A stretch of 64,000 nucleotides of DNA from Datnioides undecimradiatus. Its lineage: Eukaryota > Chordata > Actinopteri > Lobotiformes > Datnioididae. Of this stretch, positions 11,701 to 24,131 are shown in pieces. The DNA lies in assembly GCA_008933995.1 (NCBI GenBank), contig WARS01000007.1, positions 9,293,676-9,357,675 on the forward strand. The letters are read 5' to 3'. The notes beneath the pieces are model-generated. The model worked only from the letters and a program-made list of their open reading frames with translations. It made no database searches and was not told where the DNA came from. The translations under genes and the position numbers were made by a program. Numbering within the stretch: position 1 is the stretch's first letter; each line of letters begins with the position of its first letter.

Positions 11701-14700
11701 AAGTTTGTCCTCGTGAATTTCCTTTTAGTAATTATAACTGTACTCCCAGTTATTTTAATGTCCAAATACTTATGTTGTTGCCTTCATGTGCCCACTCAAC
11801 AATGTGTGTCTGTGACTCATAAAACTCTGCCTATTTCAGACATCTTGACATCTCACGGGAGAACAGGCGAACCTCTAAGTGTAAGATGACAAGGAAAATC
11901 CTTACGGCCATTGTGCAGCGTCTGGTCAACCTGGTTTCTCTGGACATCTCGGGGCATGTCATGCTGGACAATTGCACCGTTCCACATATTGAGGAAGCTA
12001 TGGGTCGGCCAAGGTGGGTTAAAGTGAATTCTGGTCATTAAAGAAAGTTCTCATTGCCTCAGTGCTTCAGATGAAAAGGACAAGTTCTTTCTCTTCCTTT
12101 CAGCATTGAGCCGTGCAAGAGCAGCATCTATCCTTTCCAGGAGCTGAAGAGGCCCCTGCAGTTCCTGGGTTTACATGACACCACCCTCTGTAATGTGACG
12201 CACATCCCTGCTTATAAGGTACTGCTTATCTAAAGGGCTGAACACACATTACAGTGTTGGGACAACAATAGTTATTTTGGGCATCAAATCTAAAGGGACG
12301 GTTCATTCTATCTGATAGTCAGGTCTTGTCAGTTATTTCCTCATTCAGATGTTGCCAGTCATCCATAGCATTGTTGTATGACTGTGTTTCATTTTCATAT
12401 TTAAAACCGTGACACAGGCATGAGCTGAAGTAATAAAAAATAAAACTTGTCATAAATGTTTAAGTGATTGAGAGAGACAGTATTAATTTATCATTTCTGT
12501 AATTGAATTGACAACCAGGTGTTATGTTAGAACATAGGCTGGCTAATACTAGTGATACAAACTTGTCAGTGCTCCCTGATGGACATGTGACAGTGTCATG
12601 TGATACCTACCTAAATGACCTCAAACCAAGTTTGGCCTTTATTTTCCTGTGAATTCCTGGATATTTTCACCGTATAGCTTCTTAAATTCCACTTGGAATA
12701 GTATGTACAGTAGTATGAACAGTAGTCTTTGGGTGATACGTCTTGTTTCCCTCCTACTGTACAACAGTTCAGCCAGAATATCCCTCATACAGGTGCTGTC
12801 TGTCATCTTGTCCTGGTGACATCATTCTGAGACAGAGTCTGCACAGTAATTGTCAATCATAATGTCACACTCCCTTTTTATATAATCAAACAACTAGAGA
12901 AAACCAGACAGAAATGGACGACGATAAAAATAACAAGACAAACGTACACTTGGACGAACATCAGCATGATAGCAGTGACCTGAAATGACAGAAATCATCT
13001 ATCAGAAAATGTATCTGACATGTACTTTGATTTTTGGCTCATGTCCCGTCTGCTAACACGGAGGAGACCATGTGTCATTTAATACTTCTTGTCAACAGGT
13101 TTGGTTTGTTTGGGCTAAATCTGTGCTGCTTTTTCAGGTGACTGGATCCAAGAATGAGGACCAGGTTCTGAACGCCATTGAGGCTTATACAGAGTTTCGC
13201 CCTGAGCTGGCCCACAGAGCCATCAATCAGCTGTTTGACATCGCCAGGATACAACACTGCAGCCAGCTGCTCAGAGCTCTGCAAGTATGATGATTTTAAT
13301 TTGTAATTAAATATTGGTATAGTGTCTCTGCTTGTTATGCCAGTCTCTCTCTCATATCTCTAAACCTTCTGTCCTTTCAGCTTGTCATAGCAGCATTGAA
13401 GTGCCATAAATACGATAAGAGCATCCAGGTGACGGGCAGCGCTGCTCTGTTCTACCTGACAAACACAGAGTATCGCAGTGACCAGAGTGTGCGGTTGCGT
13501 AGAGAGGTCATTCAAGTTGTACTAAATGGGATGGAGCAATACCAGGAGGTCACTGTAAGTCTGCTCTGTGGCATCATCCCACCCTCTGATAACAAGACTC
13601 AGCATGAAATTTACATTTTTTATATATATATAAATAAATATATAAAAAAAAAAGTACAGCATTTTTGGGCCAGACTGCTTCAAGTGTCCAAATGGGCAAA
13701 ACTGATACAGACTAAATACTTTAACTATCTGTAGTTAAAGTTGGGCTTTTTCAAGACATTTTAACTGTAATATTAAACTTGTTTTGGATTGTTATCTAAA
13801 CATTTTAATAACATCTACAATAATTTAAAAAAACCCAAAAAGTATAAAACTCCAAAGGCTGTGTTAACACAAGCAAAAAGCTTATCATATGCTCAGTTCA
13901 TTCATTTTTTAAACTTTATTCTATATACTGTTTAATAAAGCAAGAATGCTCTTTAGTAGAGTTTTCAGTTTTGAGGTATTAACCCTTCTGTGTGCCTCTC
14001 TCTGTCTTCCTCCCTGCGCCCCATCAGGTCCAGAGGAACTGCTGCTTGACTCTGTGTAACTTCAGTATTCCCGAGGAGCTGGAGTTCCAGTACAGTCGGG
14101 TCAACCAGCTGCTACTGAAAATCCTGGAGCCAGCCAGGCAGGATGAGTCCATCCAGAGAATTGCTGTGCACCTCTGCAACGCTTTAGTCTGTCAGGTGGA
14201 CAACCACCACAAAGAAGCTGTGGGAAAGATGGGATTTGTCAAGGTAACTTCAAGATGAGTGTTTCTTATTTGACGCTTGCCATTAACTGGACAGATGCCA
14301 ATGAAAAACAGGACATTTCACAAACACAAATTCTCTTTAATCTATTATTGAATTAGATTTTCAGTTAAAAGAGTTAAGATGTAATTTGTGGTGCTGATTT
14401 TGAGACATGCCAGTTTGTACTTTATTTAGTTTTAGGTCCCCTACACTTGAGCCATTCTAACTATTTAGGAGCAGTGAGCAGCCACCGTGCAGAGCCCAGG
14501 AGTCACTGCAGTTCTCAGGCCAGTTACTTGGTCAAGGCCAATGGCAGCACTATTCCTAATATCTAACAAGCTTATTTTTGGGATGGCAGGAAACCAGAGC
14601 ACAGAGAGGAAACCCACGTGAACACAGGGACAACATGCATCGCAGTGTAATGACATTATCAGCTTTGGGAACTCTCTTTCAAGAAGGACCAGAAAACATG

Positions 14701-17700
14701 AAATATTAATGGTCATCCAGCATATAAGAATAATACATACAGTCAAAAACCAGACCAGACCAACAACTGAGCAACAAATAACATTTTTAACAGCAAAGAG
14801 TTGGCAATAAACACTAAACTCTGCCAAAAGTTTGGTGAGCATTCATCAATGGGCCCCACAGGCTGTATTGTCACAGATCTGCTGAGCCCTCTGGGTCTCA
14901 TGTGTGGCTTCCTGAAACGTTTCTCTAAACTCGGATCCAAACTCTGAAACTTTTGTAGTGTTGTTTTGACACAGTGCTTTTGCTGATGTAAAATCCCCCA
15001 GAGAGCTGATTATGTTTTAATGTTTTTTTCTTATATCTTCCTTCACAGACAATGTTGAATTTAATTCAGAAGAAGCTACAGGACAGAACGGTGACTCTCA
15101 TTTGATCTTCTGAACATGAAATTTTATTTCTTTGTAGCCAGACTTAATTATTACCAAAACAAAACTAACGTGTCAAATGTGAGTGGACTTCTGCTAAAAG
15201 GGCTGTCTTTTTTCCTTAGTGTGACCAAGTGATGGAGTTTTCCTGGAGTGCTCTGTGGAACATCACGGATGAGACGCCCGACAACTGCCAGATGTTCCTC
15301 AACTGTCGGGGCATGAGTCTCTTTCTGGAGTGTCTACAGGTGAGTCGCTGCACCTAACGTATCTGTTCTAAAACCATAATTTAATTTATCCTTCAGAATT
15401 TGTTCCATATATGTTTTAAATATGTTGATAGATTAAATATTGGACTTTTGGACCTGTAGGACAGTATTCTTTTCATATTTCCACTGTAATAAAACGTATC
15501 TTGTCTTGTTCTATGATCTCATTCCAGGAGTTTCCAGACAAGCAGGAGCTTCACCGCAACATGTTGGGGCTTCTGGGAAATGTTGCTGAGGTCAAAGCAC
15601 TGAGGCCACAGCTGCTCACCCCACGGTTCATCACTGTATTCAGGTAAGAGAGTTGTCGAAACCAGATTCAGTGTATCTGTCGTTTATAAAACCGTAAGGA
15701 CTCATTCTCAGATGCCTTGTAACTGTAACATATATGGCAGAGAAAATGCAAGAATAGCTATTAGTGACATGTATACAATGCAGTGTAGTTTTCATTGTTG
15801 TTTGATGCTTTGACAGTAACCTGCTGGACAGTAAGGCAGATGGGATCGAGGTGTCGTACAACGCATGTGGCGTGCTCTCACACATCATGTTCGATGGGCC
15901 GGAGGTTTGGTTGATGGAAGAGCCGCGAAGAGAGGCTGTGATGAACAAGATGTGGGATGCCATCCAGAGCTGGGACGTCAGCTCACATCGCAACATCAAC
16001 TACAGGTGGTTATCTGTGAATTATTTCCTTATTAATGGTATCCTTTTCATTCATTTAATGTATATGTGTCATATTTATATTATATTCTGTTTTCTGTATT
16101 GTCTATTTTTACTATTTCAAGATTGGGCTGCTATTGTTCATCCAACATGTGATACATGTAATTGCTTCATCACCTGTTTTTTGTTTCTCTCTCTGATAAG
16201 ATAATATTGATAATTTGTTGGTCAGTAAATGGTATCAGTGCCAAAGTAATGTCAGTATGTGTAGGTACGTCTGTCTGGATGTACGCAACTATGTATGTAT
16301 ATGATCATGCAGAGGTAGGCAAGCCCATGTCGGTGTATAGTAGAAGCTGTGGTCCAGCTGAACAGCGCAGCTCTCAGTGGGGTTTTTTTTTAAAATTTTA
16401 AATCGTGTTTGGTCTTGCAGGTCATTCGAGCCGATCCTGCGACTGCTGCCCCAGAGCATCTCCCCTGTCAGTCAGCACTGGGCCACATGGGCACTCTACA
16501 ACCTGGTGTCAGTTTACTGTGAGTATCTGCTGCTCTGGAGGGTTTCGAACCAGACTGAACATTTAGCTTAAACATCGTTGGAGGCGTTCTCTGTACGGTC
16601 AGCTTACGTTACTTTTTAAACAAAAAGAACAGAATAATATGACTGACTTAATCTGAATTTTTAAAACATAACTTGGCTTATTTTACTTCCTTCTTTACCT
16701 TTTTACGGTTCTTACACTCATCACCAGCCTACTTGTTCTCTTATTCTCATACACATACTGCTTTTTACTACTGTTTTACCTAAAGTGTGCTGTATACATC
16801 TCTCTTTTCTTTTGATCTGCCTGCAGCAAGCAAGTATTGTCCCCTGGTGATCAAGGAAGGAGGAATAAGTCTTCTCGAGAAAGTTCTTGAACTGGAGAGC
16901 TCACAGCCAGAGACCAAGGACATGGCCAGGTAATACTAACAGCTCTGTGTATAAGGTGTATGTACCTCCGTGTACTTTTCTGAGTTGTTAGTCAGTGTTT
17001 TCTCTGTAGCTTGTCTGCTTGTCTGGACATTCTGCTGAAGTAAATTCTGCAGCTGGTGATGCAGTCAGAGGCGGAGCAGCAGAGAGAGGACCTAGTTTTC
17101 CCTGTTTAAGATTCTTTCTGTTGCGTATAGTAAAGAGAATCATTGGCCCAAATAATTTGGTTTCTAGCAGTAGTCAGTCATTTACTGCAGTAATCTTAAT
17201 ACAGAGAAACACACACACACATATACACACACAGTTTGATTGATCCAGGACAAAGAAACAGAACAAACAAACTTTCAAAGAAACTTATACCGACTCATTG
17301 ATGGGACAGTTCTGATGCTTTCTTAATCTTGCACAATGAGCACAGGTTGGAAATTTATTTCCAGTGACTGATATCAGGTCATGCTGCAGTTTACAGTTTA
17401 CAGAGCCTGTTTCATTTATTTTGTCTGGTGTCACAGAGAGCTCCCTAAGAAGTGGATTATTGTTGATAATCAAAACTCAAACCAGACCTTGTTGAAATAG
17501 ATATGGGCTTTGCTGTAATGTTATCAGACAGGTTATTTAGTGTGGGATCTCCAGTCACGCTTGTCTTACACATACAGAGCAGGACACAGACATTTTCTAA
17601 TTCATTTTGCACAGCCAGAGATGTTTTCATTTAGTGACACACACACACACTTGTTATCATGGCTACTAAATGATGATGCATAGATATGATATTCAAATAG

Positions 17701-18035
17701 ATTACCATAAAATTTCCAGGACCAAGATTCAACTACTCCAGGTGCCAATCTGGATTTTTGGTCAACTTTATATTTCGACTAACAGCTTTCATTTGAACCA
17801 TACTAAAGCACTCTGAATGGCATTTGTACCTAAAAATGAATTGTGTGTATATATAATTTCTGATCAGACCTAGTCTGAGGAGTCTAAGAAGCTCCTTGAT
17901 AGTATCAACTCTTTAGCTAAATTACAAAATGTTTCCCATTTTTTCAGAAAAGTAATGGAGCAGTGTGAAAACTTCAAAGAAGGCCCCATGGAAACAAATC
18001 AGGGACAGGAGGTAAACTATGGACAAAGAGGTTGA
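8574..18035 (+). CDS. zer1: ZER1, Cul2 E3 ligase substrate receptor for Gly/N-degrons
   Basis: Fifteen coding exons: 8574-8740, 8844-8994, 10434-10888, 11840-12013, 12104-12218, 13138-13284, 13381-13554, 14028-14243, 15049-15090, 15220-15339, 15528-15643, 15817-16005, 16421-16518, 16827-16929 and 17948-18035. All junctions keep frame and use GT/AG, giving 784 residues (human about 766). ZER1 is the ZYG11-family receptor that brings proteins with N-terminal glycine to a Cullin-2/Elongin BC ligase. Order: BC/Cul2-box region at residues 11-50, leucine-rich repeats at about 105-320, armadillo-like repeats at about 360-770. The start has a good context (AACATGG). The N-terminal 20-40 region diverges from human, and the last 20 residues are fish-specific in my reading. 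At least one 5' non-coding exon is likely. Confidence 0.97.
15220..15643 (+). CDS. zer1: zer1 exons 10-11: Gly/N-degron pocket
   Basis: Exons 15220-15339 and 15528-15643 encode the armadillo repeats that hold the degron pocket. Trp560 and Asp564 lie in SALWNITDETPDN; Asn605 and Glu608 lie in LLGNVAEVKAL. The spacing (W+4=D, W+45=N, N+3=E) equals that of the pocket residues reported for ZYG11B and ZER1, so this copy should still bind N-terminal glycine. Confidence 0.88.
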
Positions 18036-18330
18036 CACCGCAGGAACCATGATTCTTAGCAAACATCAAGTAAACCAACCTAAGGCCCCTCCTCCTGTCA
18101 TCACCACAAGGGTCAATTGTGTGCATTATTCTTATCATTCTTATTATTTTGTAGAGCAGAAATGTGTCTCTGACCCTCTTCACAGCAGTTTGGACAAAAC
18201 CTTAATATATGACACATAGGACTTAAGATGTGGTGCATGGTGTTTTGTTGTAAGGGTGCTTACCTTTGCTGCACATAAGCATCTCTTCTGTTGGGACGGG
18301 TTTGTGGGGGTGGTGACTGTTATCTCTCAG

Positions 18331-18378
18331 TGTGTGTGTGCGTGTGTGTGTGTGTGTGTGTGCAAGTGTGTGTGTGTC
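18331..18378. repeat. Interrupted (TG)n microsatellite
   Basis: TG units with CG and CAAG interruptions, inside the likely zer1 3' UTR. Confidence 0.93.
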
Positions 18379-19009
18379 AAAGACTTAATGGCAGAACAAA
18401 ACAGTCGGAGTGATGCTTGGTTTTCAGTGGCAGGAAACAAAGGCCCTCCCCAGTTTGCTACCGTTTATTGCAACATTGAACAAAAGGCTCACGGCCGTGC
18501 AGTGTACTACCGCCATCAGAGGTCTCAGCTCTCACGCTGCTCTCTCACAGCTGCTCATGCGCGAGGAGGCCACTGAGCTGTTGACACATGTGCAGTGAAT
18601 ATTAGCCATTACGTGTGTAGGCTGCAGAGAAGCATCACTCTGATGCTGACGGGAGGGAAGTCTTCCCAGACCTTGTGGCACAACGATGGACTTCTTTGTT
18701 ATATATGTAAATATTCTCTGTTTGTCTCATCCTTTTACTGTGTGAATGTTTTATAATATAACTGTAAACACTCATGACTTTACTCTGGATTTACATTTGT
18801 TTAGGTGTGACCGACAAATGGTCAGTGATAAGAAACTATATACCGATCACCCAATCATTCAAAATGTAGTCTGGCCATCCTGGATACTCAGCTATTTAAA
18901 CGATCATTTAGATTAAGTGCAGTCTTGTCTTTTAATAATCTGGCATTCCAACCTGATTGTAGTTGATTCACTTTACTGGAAGCAGTAGTGAGCTCCAACA
19001 ATGAGGTAG

Positions 19010-19265
19010 GTCAAATACACTCTATGGAGAAAAGTGTGTGGATACAGCAAGAAATGGTTTTCCCAGTTCAGTTTGGAAGACATTGACTCATCTGCAGAGC
19101 CCGAACCTCAAACCATCGAGCACCTTTGGGGATGAACTGGACTGTTAACTAGACCCAGACCTCATCACACAGCATCACTGTTGGTACGAATCTTCTTCAG
19201 GCTGACTGGGAGCAAATCCCTAGTTGAAAGTCTGAAACAAGAAGAGTGGAGGCTGTTCAAGTAAC
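19010..19265 (+). mobile_element. Tc1/mariner-family transposase remnant
   Basis: The stretch contains 'tctatggagaaaagtgtg' and then a decayed transposase C-terminus. The frame reads ...PQTIEHLWG and then a stop, where an intact element has a P-IEHLWDEL-type motif; further on 'agtctgaaacaagaagagtgg' matches the tail. It is broken by stops and frame changes and lacks both inverted ends, so it is dead. Assigned from memory of fish Tc1-like elements. Confidence 0.55.
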
Positions 19266-20080
19266 AGTTTAGTGTCCGTGGTTTTGAAATTAGTCGTATA
19301 TATAGTAAAAAGATCAAAACAGATCAAAAATGGCAATGCGTGAACTGTCACATAATGTTCAAAAAGTACTCCGCTGATTCTGCACTGCACTCCTAGAACA
19401 CTGTCAATGGACAGTATAAAACAAATGGATCAAAACCGAAGCAACAAGCAGAGAAATTATCTTTTTTTTTTTTTTCAATTCCACATATTCAAACTTTTTA
19501 CAACTTGATGCCAACTTTGACCACATTCTAACTCAGCTGCTGACAGTTTAGTCAGAGATTCAGGTGTGTTACGCTATTAGTGTCTAATGTAGCCTAAAGT
19601 CTAAAGCCTCAATTAGAAATGAGGATCAGGCTGCAGAAGTCTGACACTTTTGTCGTGACCAAGTAGTAAAAAACATATAAATGTTATGGAAGTTCAGGGT
19701 TCATCTGGGAACTTAAAGATGGCTCCAGTGTTTTTGCCCACAAGCTCAACAGTGCTTCCAGTAGTCAAGTGTGATGCCAGATAATCAGAAAGACACGGCT
19801 GAAGGAAACAATAACCCTTATACAAAACACCTTTGTGACTGGTTGGGCAACATGCTGCTAAGTACTGTAACTGCTTCATTTAAAGCAAACACGTCTTCTA
19901 GTATGAGTTGTTCCACGGTACTATACTAACATTAAACAGCAGTTGAAGCAATAACTGATGGGAGAAATATAAAAATGGTGCATTCGCGTGTTAAAAGTTG
20001 AAACTGGGATATCTGTTCAGGAAGTAAGTAGGAAAGTCCAAATAAAAATCTGACTTCATTCTCTCCTTTTGCTGTTTGTG

Positions 20081-20841
20081 ACCTTAAAGGCACCCTGTGG
20101 AGTTTTGCCTTAAAAACATTTATGTTAATGTTTGACGTTACATTTCGCCAAAACACATTGTGTTTATTCATGAGGCCACAAAGTTGTAGAATGCATTATT
20201 TCACAAATAATGTAAAAGTTATTTTTTTGCCACAACCCACTGACAAGTGGAATAACAGAACTGCCATCACAGAATATAAGATGCAAACACATCGGGGACC
20301 GGCTCATCAGAATCATACACTGTATAAAGTAGTGGACGTAGCCACAGTGACATCACACGTTGGTTCATGGACTACTGTTTGAAGCCTTGATGTTAGCGTT
20401 ATGGTCGCCACTTTTTTCAGCCAGAAGTATCCGTATTTAGTCAACTGTAGTTCCTACAAATTCACCCTGACTGACAGCCGCCATGGTGGCGACTTGTTAA
20501 TCACGATAGCCACATCCTAGAGTATACCCTGCTTTACCACCTATTTGAGTCTAAATAGGACCATAAAATACAAAGTGAACATCTTGCCCTATTGAAGAGG
20601 ACTTGATGTTTACTGAAGTAATAAACAAAATGATAAAATTGGGTTATTTTCTAACAGACTTCTAAATAATCAGACTTACTTTCGCAACCAGTGGGGTCGC
20701 CCCCTGCTGACCTGAGGAATGGGAGCAGGGTTTTGTACATTGGCTTCACATTTCAGACCAAGCAGCTACGTTAACTTCTATATGCTATATGATATCTCTA
20801 CAGTGTAACTAGTGCTTTAAAAACTCCACAGGGTCTCTTTT
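20081..20841. mobile_element. ~760-bp MITE-like DNA transposon
   Basis: The left end AAAGGCACCCTGTGGAGTTT at about 20086 and the right end, whose complement is AAAGAGACCCTGTGGAGTTT, form imperfect terminal inverted repeats of about 21 bases. The interior has no transposase frame and carries the teleost repeat core 'gcaaccagtggggtcgccc'. The target-site duplication is unclear, so the superfamily is left open. It lies in the presumed zer1 3' UTR. Confidence 0.7.
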
Positions 20842-22930
20842 TGACTATCCTGACTGGTTTCTTCACTGGCATTCTCATAACATGGCACTGATCATTTACA
20901 GGAAGTGTTGATTTAGGACACTCTTGTACAAACAGCATTTACTCCAAATATCCCACCTGAGAGCATGTACACTTGACTGTGTTAGGCAGAGTCTCTTAAA
21001 CAATAGTAGTTGAAAAAAATGTTTTTAGCTTTCATACATGTTCATTTTTGCCAGCAAGGCATGACAGAGTTTTACAGCTTTTAAATAGCTTGTTTATTTT
21101 CGCTTTAATGTTGAGCAAACATCCCTGTTTACCATAAGCAGGGAAGCAGTAACACATCAGATTTGGGACAGTTTCTATATGCTGTGAATGAAATTTCTTG
21201 TCTTTTCTTAACAGGAGTTTTGACACTCAGAGGAAAGTTTATGCAGCCAGAATAGATTCATAGAAACAAATAAGACAGTTTCTTATTTAAGTTCCCTCCC
21301 CTCATGTCAGTTTAAAGATGATTTAGTAAAAGAAGAAACTGTTGAAATTGAAAAGTTTCAACAAAATTCATATACAATACACGTTACAAAATCAAGTCTG
21401 TTTTGGTGATTGTGGTAAATTAATATTTTTCTGTGTGGCTACTCAACTAATTCAATTATTAATTAAAGTATTGATTTTTTGTTTTGTTTTGTTTATATTC
21501 TAGCTCCCAAAGATTTTCAGTTTATAATGATAATAAACAAAAAACAAAAACAAAACATGTTTGCAGATTTCAGTCAGTTTCACCAGTTCACCCTGGTTAT
21601 ATAGCATTTTTAGGTCAGTGCTACAGTGTGAAGTTTCCATCTTGGTTTAATTGCATCCTTGCTGTTTTAATTTAGTTTAGTTATAATAGTAATAATAATG
21701 GACCCGAGCGGTTCGAGCTGGGATTAAAGTCTCACTCCGATGACAGAAGTGAGTGCAGTGCTGATGCTGATTATAGGTTTGTATGGTTGGTTGGAGCGAG
21801 AGGGTTTCATTCACATAAATTTATCTCATTGCGCTCTTAAACCTGTGAATGCCAGGACCAAAAAACGTCATGCCAGTGAAGGAACCTACATTGCCAGGCA
21901 TATTGCATAAAGATTCAAAGAGTTTTCTCATTCTCTTTTGATTTGGATGACACAAGGTCAGTTATATTGCACAGAGGTTAGTAATATGTAGCACACTGGC
22001 ACCACAGTGTGTGGAGCTCCAGCTGGTTCCCACTAAAAGTCTAGGTACAGGTTGCCATGCAGAGTCTCCTACGTAAACACAGTTCAGGATTATGGTCATT
22101 AGCAAAGCTTAAATGATGTTTTATTAAGCTATTCATATCAGTTGTGTCGGGTTTACCCCCTGACTTGATTTCCTAGTTCTCATGTACAGTTTTTCTTTGT
22201 GTGATTTATGAGAATCTGATTGGTACAGCTCTGTTTCTATCGCTATGTCACAGTCGTGGTGGAAATTAATATTCAAGTAGGCAGTGGCGTGAGATGAAAA
22301 GCTTTATTAGAGACTCACTTATAATGTTTCTGTCTGGAGTTCCAATGTGTGGATATTAAGAGGATTTACCACATTTTTCACATATGATCAAAACAAAAAT
22401 CTCTTTTAGTTCTTAAGAATCACAGAGTTTGATTAAAGGTCACAGTAGGGGTGTGATCTTCTCTCTAGAGGAAGTACATGATTACAGGGACACTTAAGTC
22501 TTCATCGTCTGTTTTCTCCAATTTGAAGTTCGAATGTTTCAATAATGCTTCCCAGGAAGAAATATCTAGAGCTGAAACAAACCCAAGTGTGTCTGTGACA
22601 GCAGGTAGCTACTGTTGGGATTTGATTGTTATTTATAAAGATGTATGTGCTGAAAACTAAAAAAAAAAATAAAAAAATCTTAAAAAACAAAAAAAGTTAA
22701 TGTGAATTTCTGCTTCAGGAGAACTGCTGTGTCACAAACTGTTTCAGTTTTCACCTACTAATTTCATGATGTTTTTGAAGTCTGTCGACACTCTGTTATT
22801 GATTTCTTTTGTAACTGCTGATAAGTGTAATCCAAAATGGAGTGAAGAATATTTGATCCAAACAATATGGAATTCCAGTTTTTCCTGATTGAAATAGTAC
22901 CAGGCCATTAGTGTAAAGATATGAATAAGC

Positions 22931-22936
22931 AATAAA
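22931..22936 (+). terminator. zer1: Candidate zer1 polyadenylation signal
   Basis: AATAAA followed after about 20 bases by a TCTGGTGTTGTCTTTTCC-type GU/U-rich element. It is the best-formed signal between the zer1 stop and sh3glb2, but no transcript evidence is available. Confidence 0.35.
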
Positions 22937-23854
22937 GATGGAGTGGTTAAAAATATCTGGTGTTGTCTTTTCCACAATTAAACTTGACTTTTTCCCCCTG
23001 GGTTCGGCTTTTCAGGCTACGTACAGGCTGCATTAACTTGAAACAACAGCTCCTGCACTACAAATCCACAGGTGCGGCATTCTCACAAGAAGCCTCTCCT
23101 GTGCTGGATTTCTTCATCTTTTATTTGCTCAACAGGTAAAGCGTTGAGCAGACAACAAAACATAAAATATTTTTCTTGCAACTGCAGCACAACATTGAAA
23201 ACTGGTATGTATTCGTTTCTCAGAACTTGTTGTAACTCTCACATTTAGCATACTACAGTTATGCACTCCATCCACTTGTACTCCACTACATTTCTGAGAT
23301 ATTGTACTTTTTACTACATTGCATTGATTGATGTGGTATCCATGCTTTGTAAATGGGTTTGTTCCAAACACTAAAAAGTCATTGTTTTCATATATTATTG
23401 TGTCCAGGTCTTATTTTCTAAAACAAATGAAAGAATCTGCCATTGTGGTGCATTTGAGTTCATTTCAACCAGTTTCCAAATTAAATCAAGTAGTTATTCA
23501 AAATATGTATTTAGTCTAAGAGGACCTCTGTTCAAATCTAAATTCTAAATGCAATTATAATATCAAATAAGCATGGATAATGTGTGATTTGCTATACATC
23601 TACAATTAACAAGGTATATACAAACCAACCTAAATAAATGCCTCTTGATTCATATAAACAATTTACATGACAGGGTTTATTAAAGCTTATTTCACAATAG
23701 ACTGAGCATTTATCTCTAGCCAAAGACAGCAGAGGTGAATGAATCCAATTAACACTATGCTAACATCCACTCTGGATGATCCACAGACCTCAGTGTGTTG
23801 ACCTCAGTTTTCATCAGATCCTTTTGACCTGTCTTTGCTGACGTTGTGTTTTTC

Positions 23855-23858
<4 letters not shown>

Positions 23859-23885
<27 letters not shown>
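23859..23885. repeat. (TG)n microsatellite
   Basis: About 13 uninterrupted TG units 250 bases upstream of the sh3glb2 start codon, so within its promoter. Confidence 0.93.
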
Positions 23886-24131
23886 GCTGTGTGACCAGAG
23901 GCCATCGTGGAGGCACAGCACATTCTGCAGGGCGTCAAGGGGAGTCGTGACTTGCAGCCCTGTGCTGTGGTCTCTTTAAACGCAGGGTGGAGAGCAGATT
24001 TCCGATCGTCCATGAAGCGGATTACAGCTTCAGTCCTGCGTCTGCTGCTACATCATCTCAGCTGATCCGGAGGATTCCCTGTGCGGGGAAACAAACAAGC
24101 CGTGCCTGTATGCTCAGCTCAGCACGGAACC

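Larger units (their letters stand above)
18036..24131. other. Probable long zer1 3' UTR plus sh3glb2 upstream region
   Basis: No coding exon is seen. A possible zer1 polyadenylation site is AATAAA at 22931-22936 followed by a GT/T-rich stretch, which would make a 4.9-kb 3' UTR; earlier AATAAA copies exist near 20041 and 20619. Contents: a TG repeat at 18331, a Tc1 remnant at 19010, a MITE at 20081, a TG repeat at 23859. The sequence from about 23940 to 24131 is more GC-rich and holds the sh3glb2 promoter/5' UTR. Confidence 0.5.

Noticed and set aside
11395..11889. 164-residue open frame on the plus strand
   Set aside because: It starts in a zer1 intron and runs into the 11840-12013 exon in the wrong frame; the composition is intron-like and the real exon uses another frame with good splice sites.
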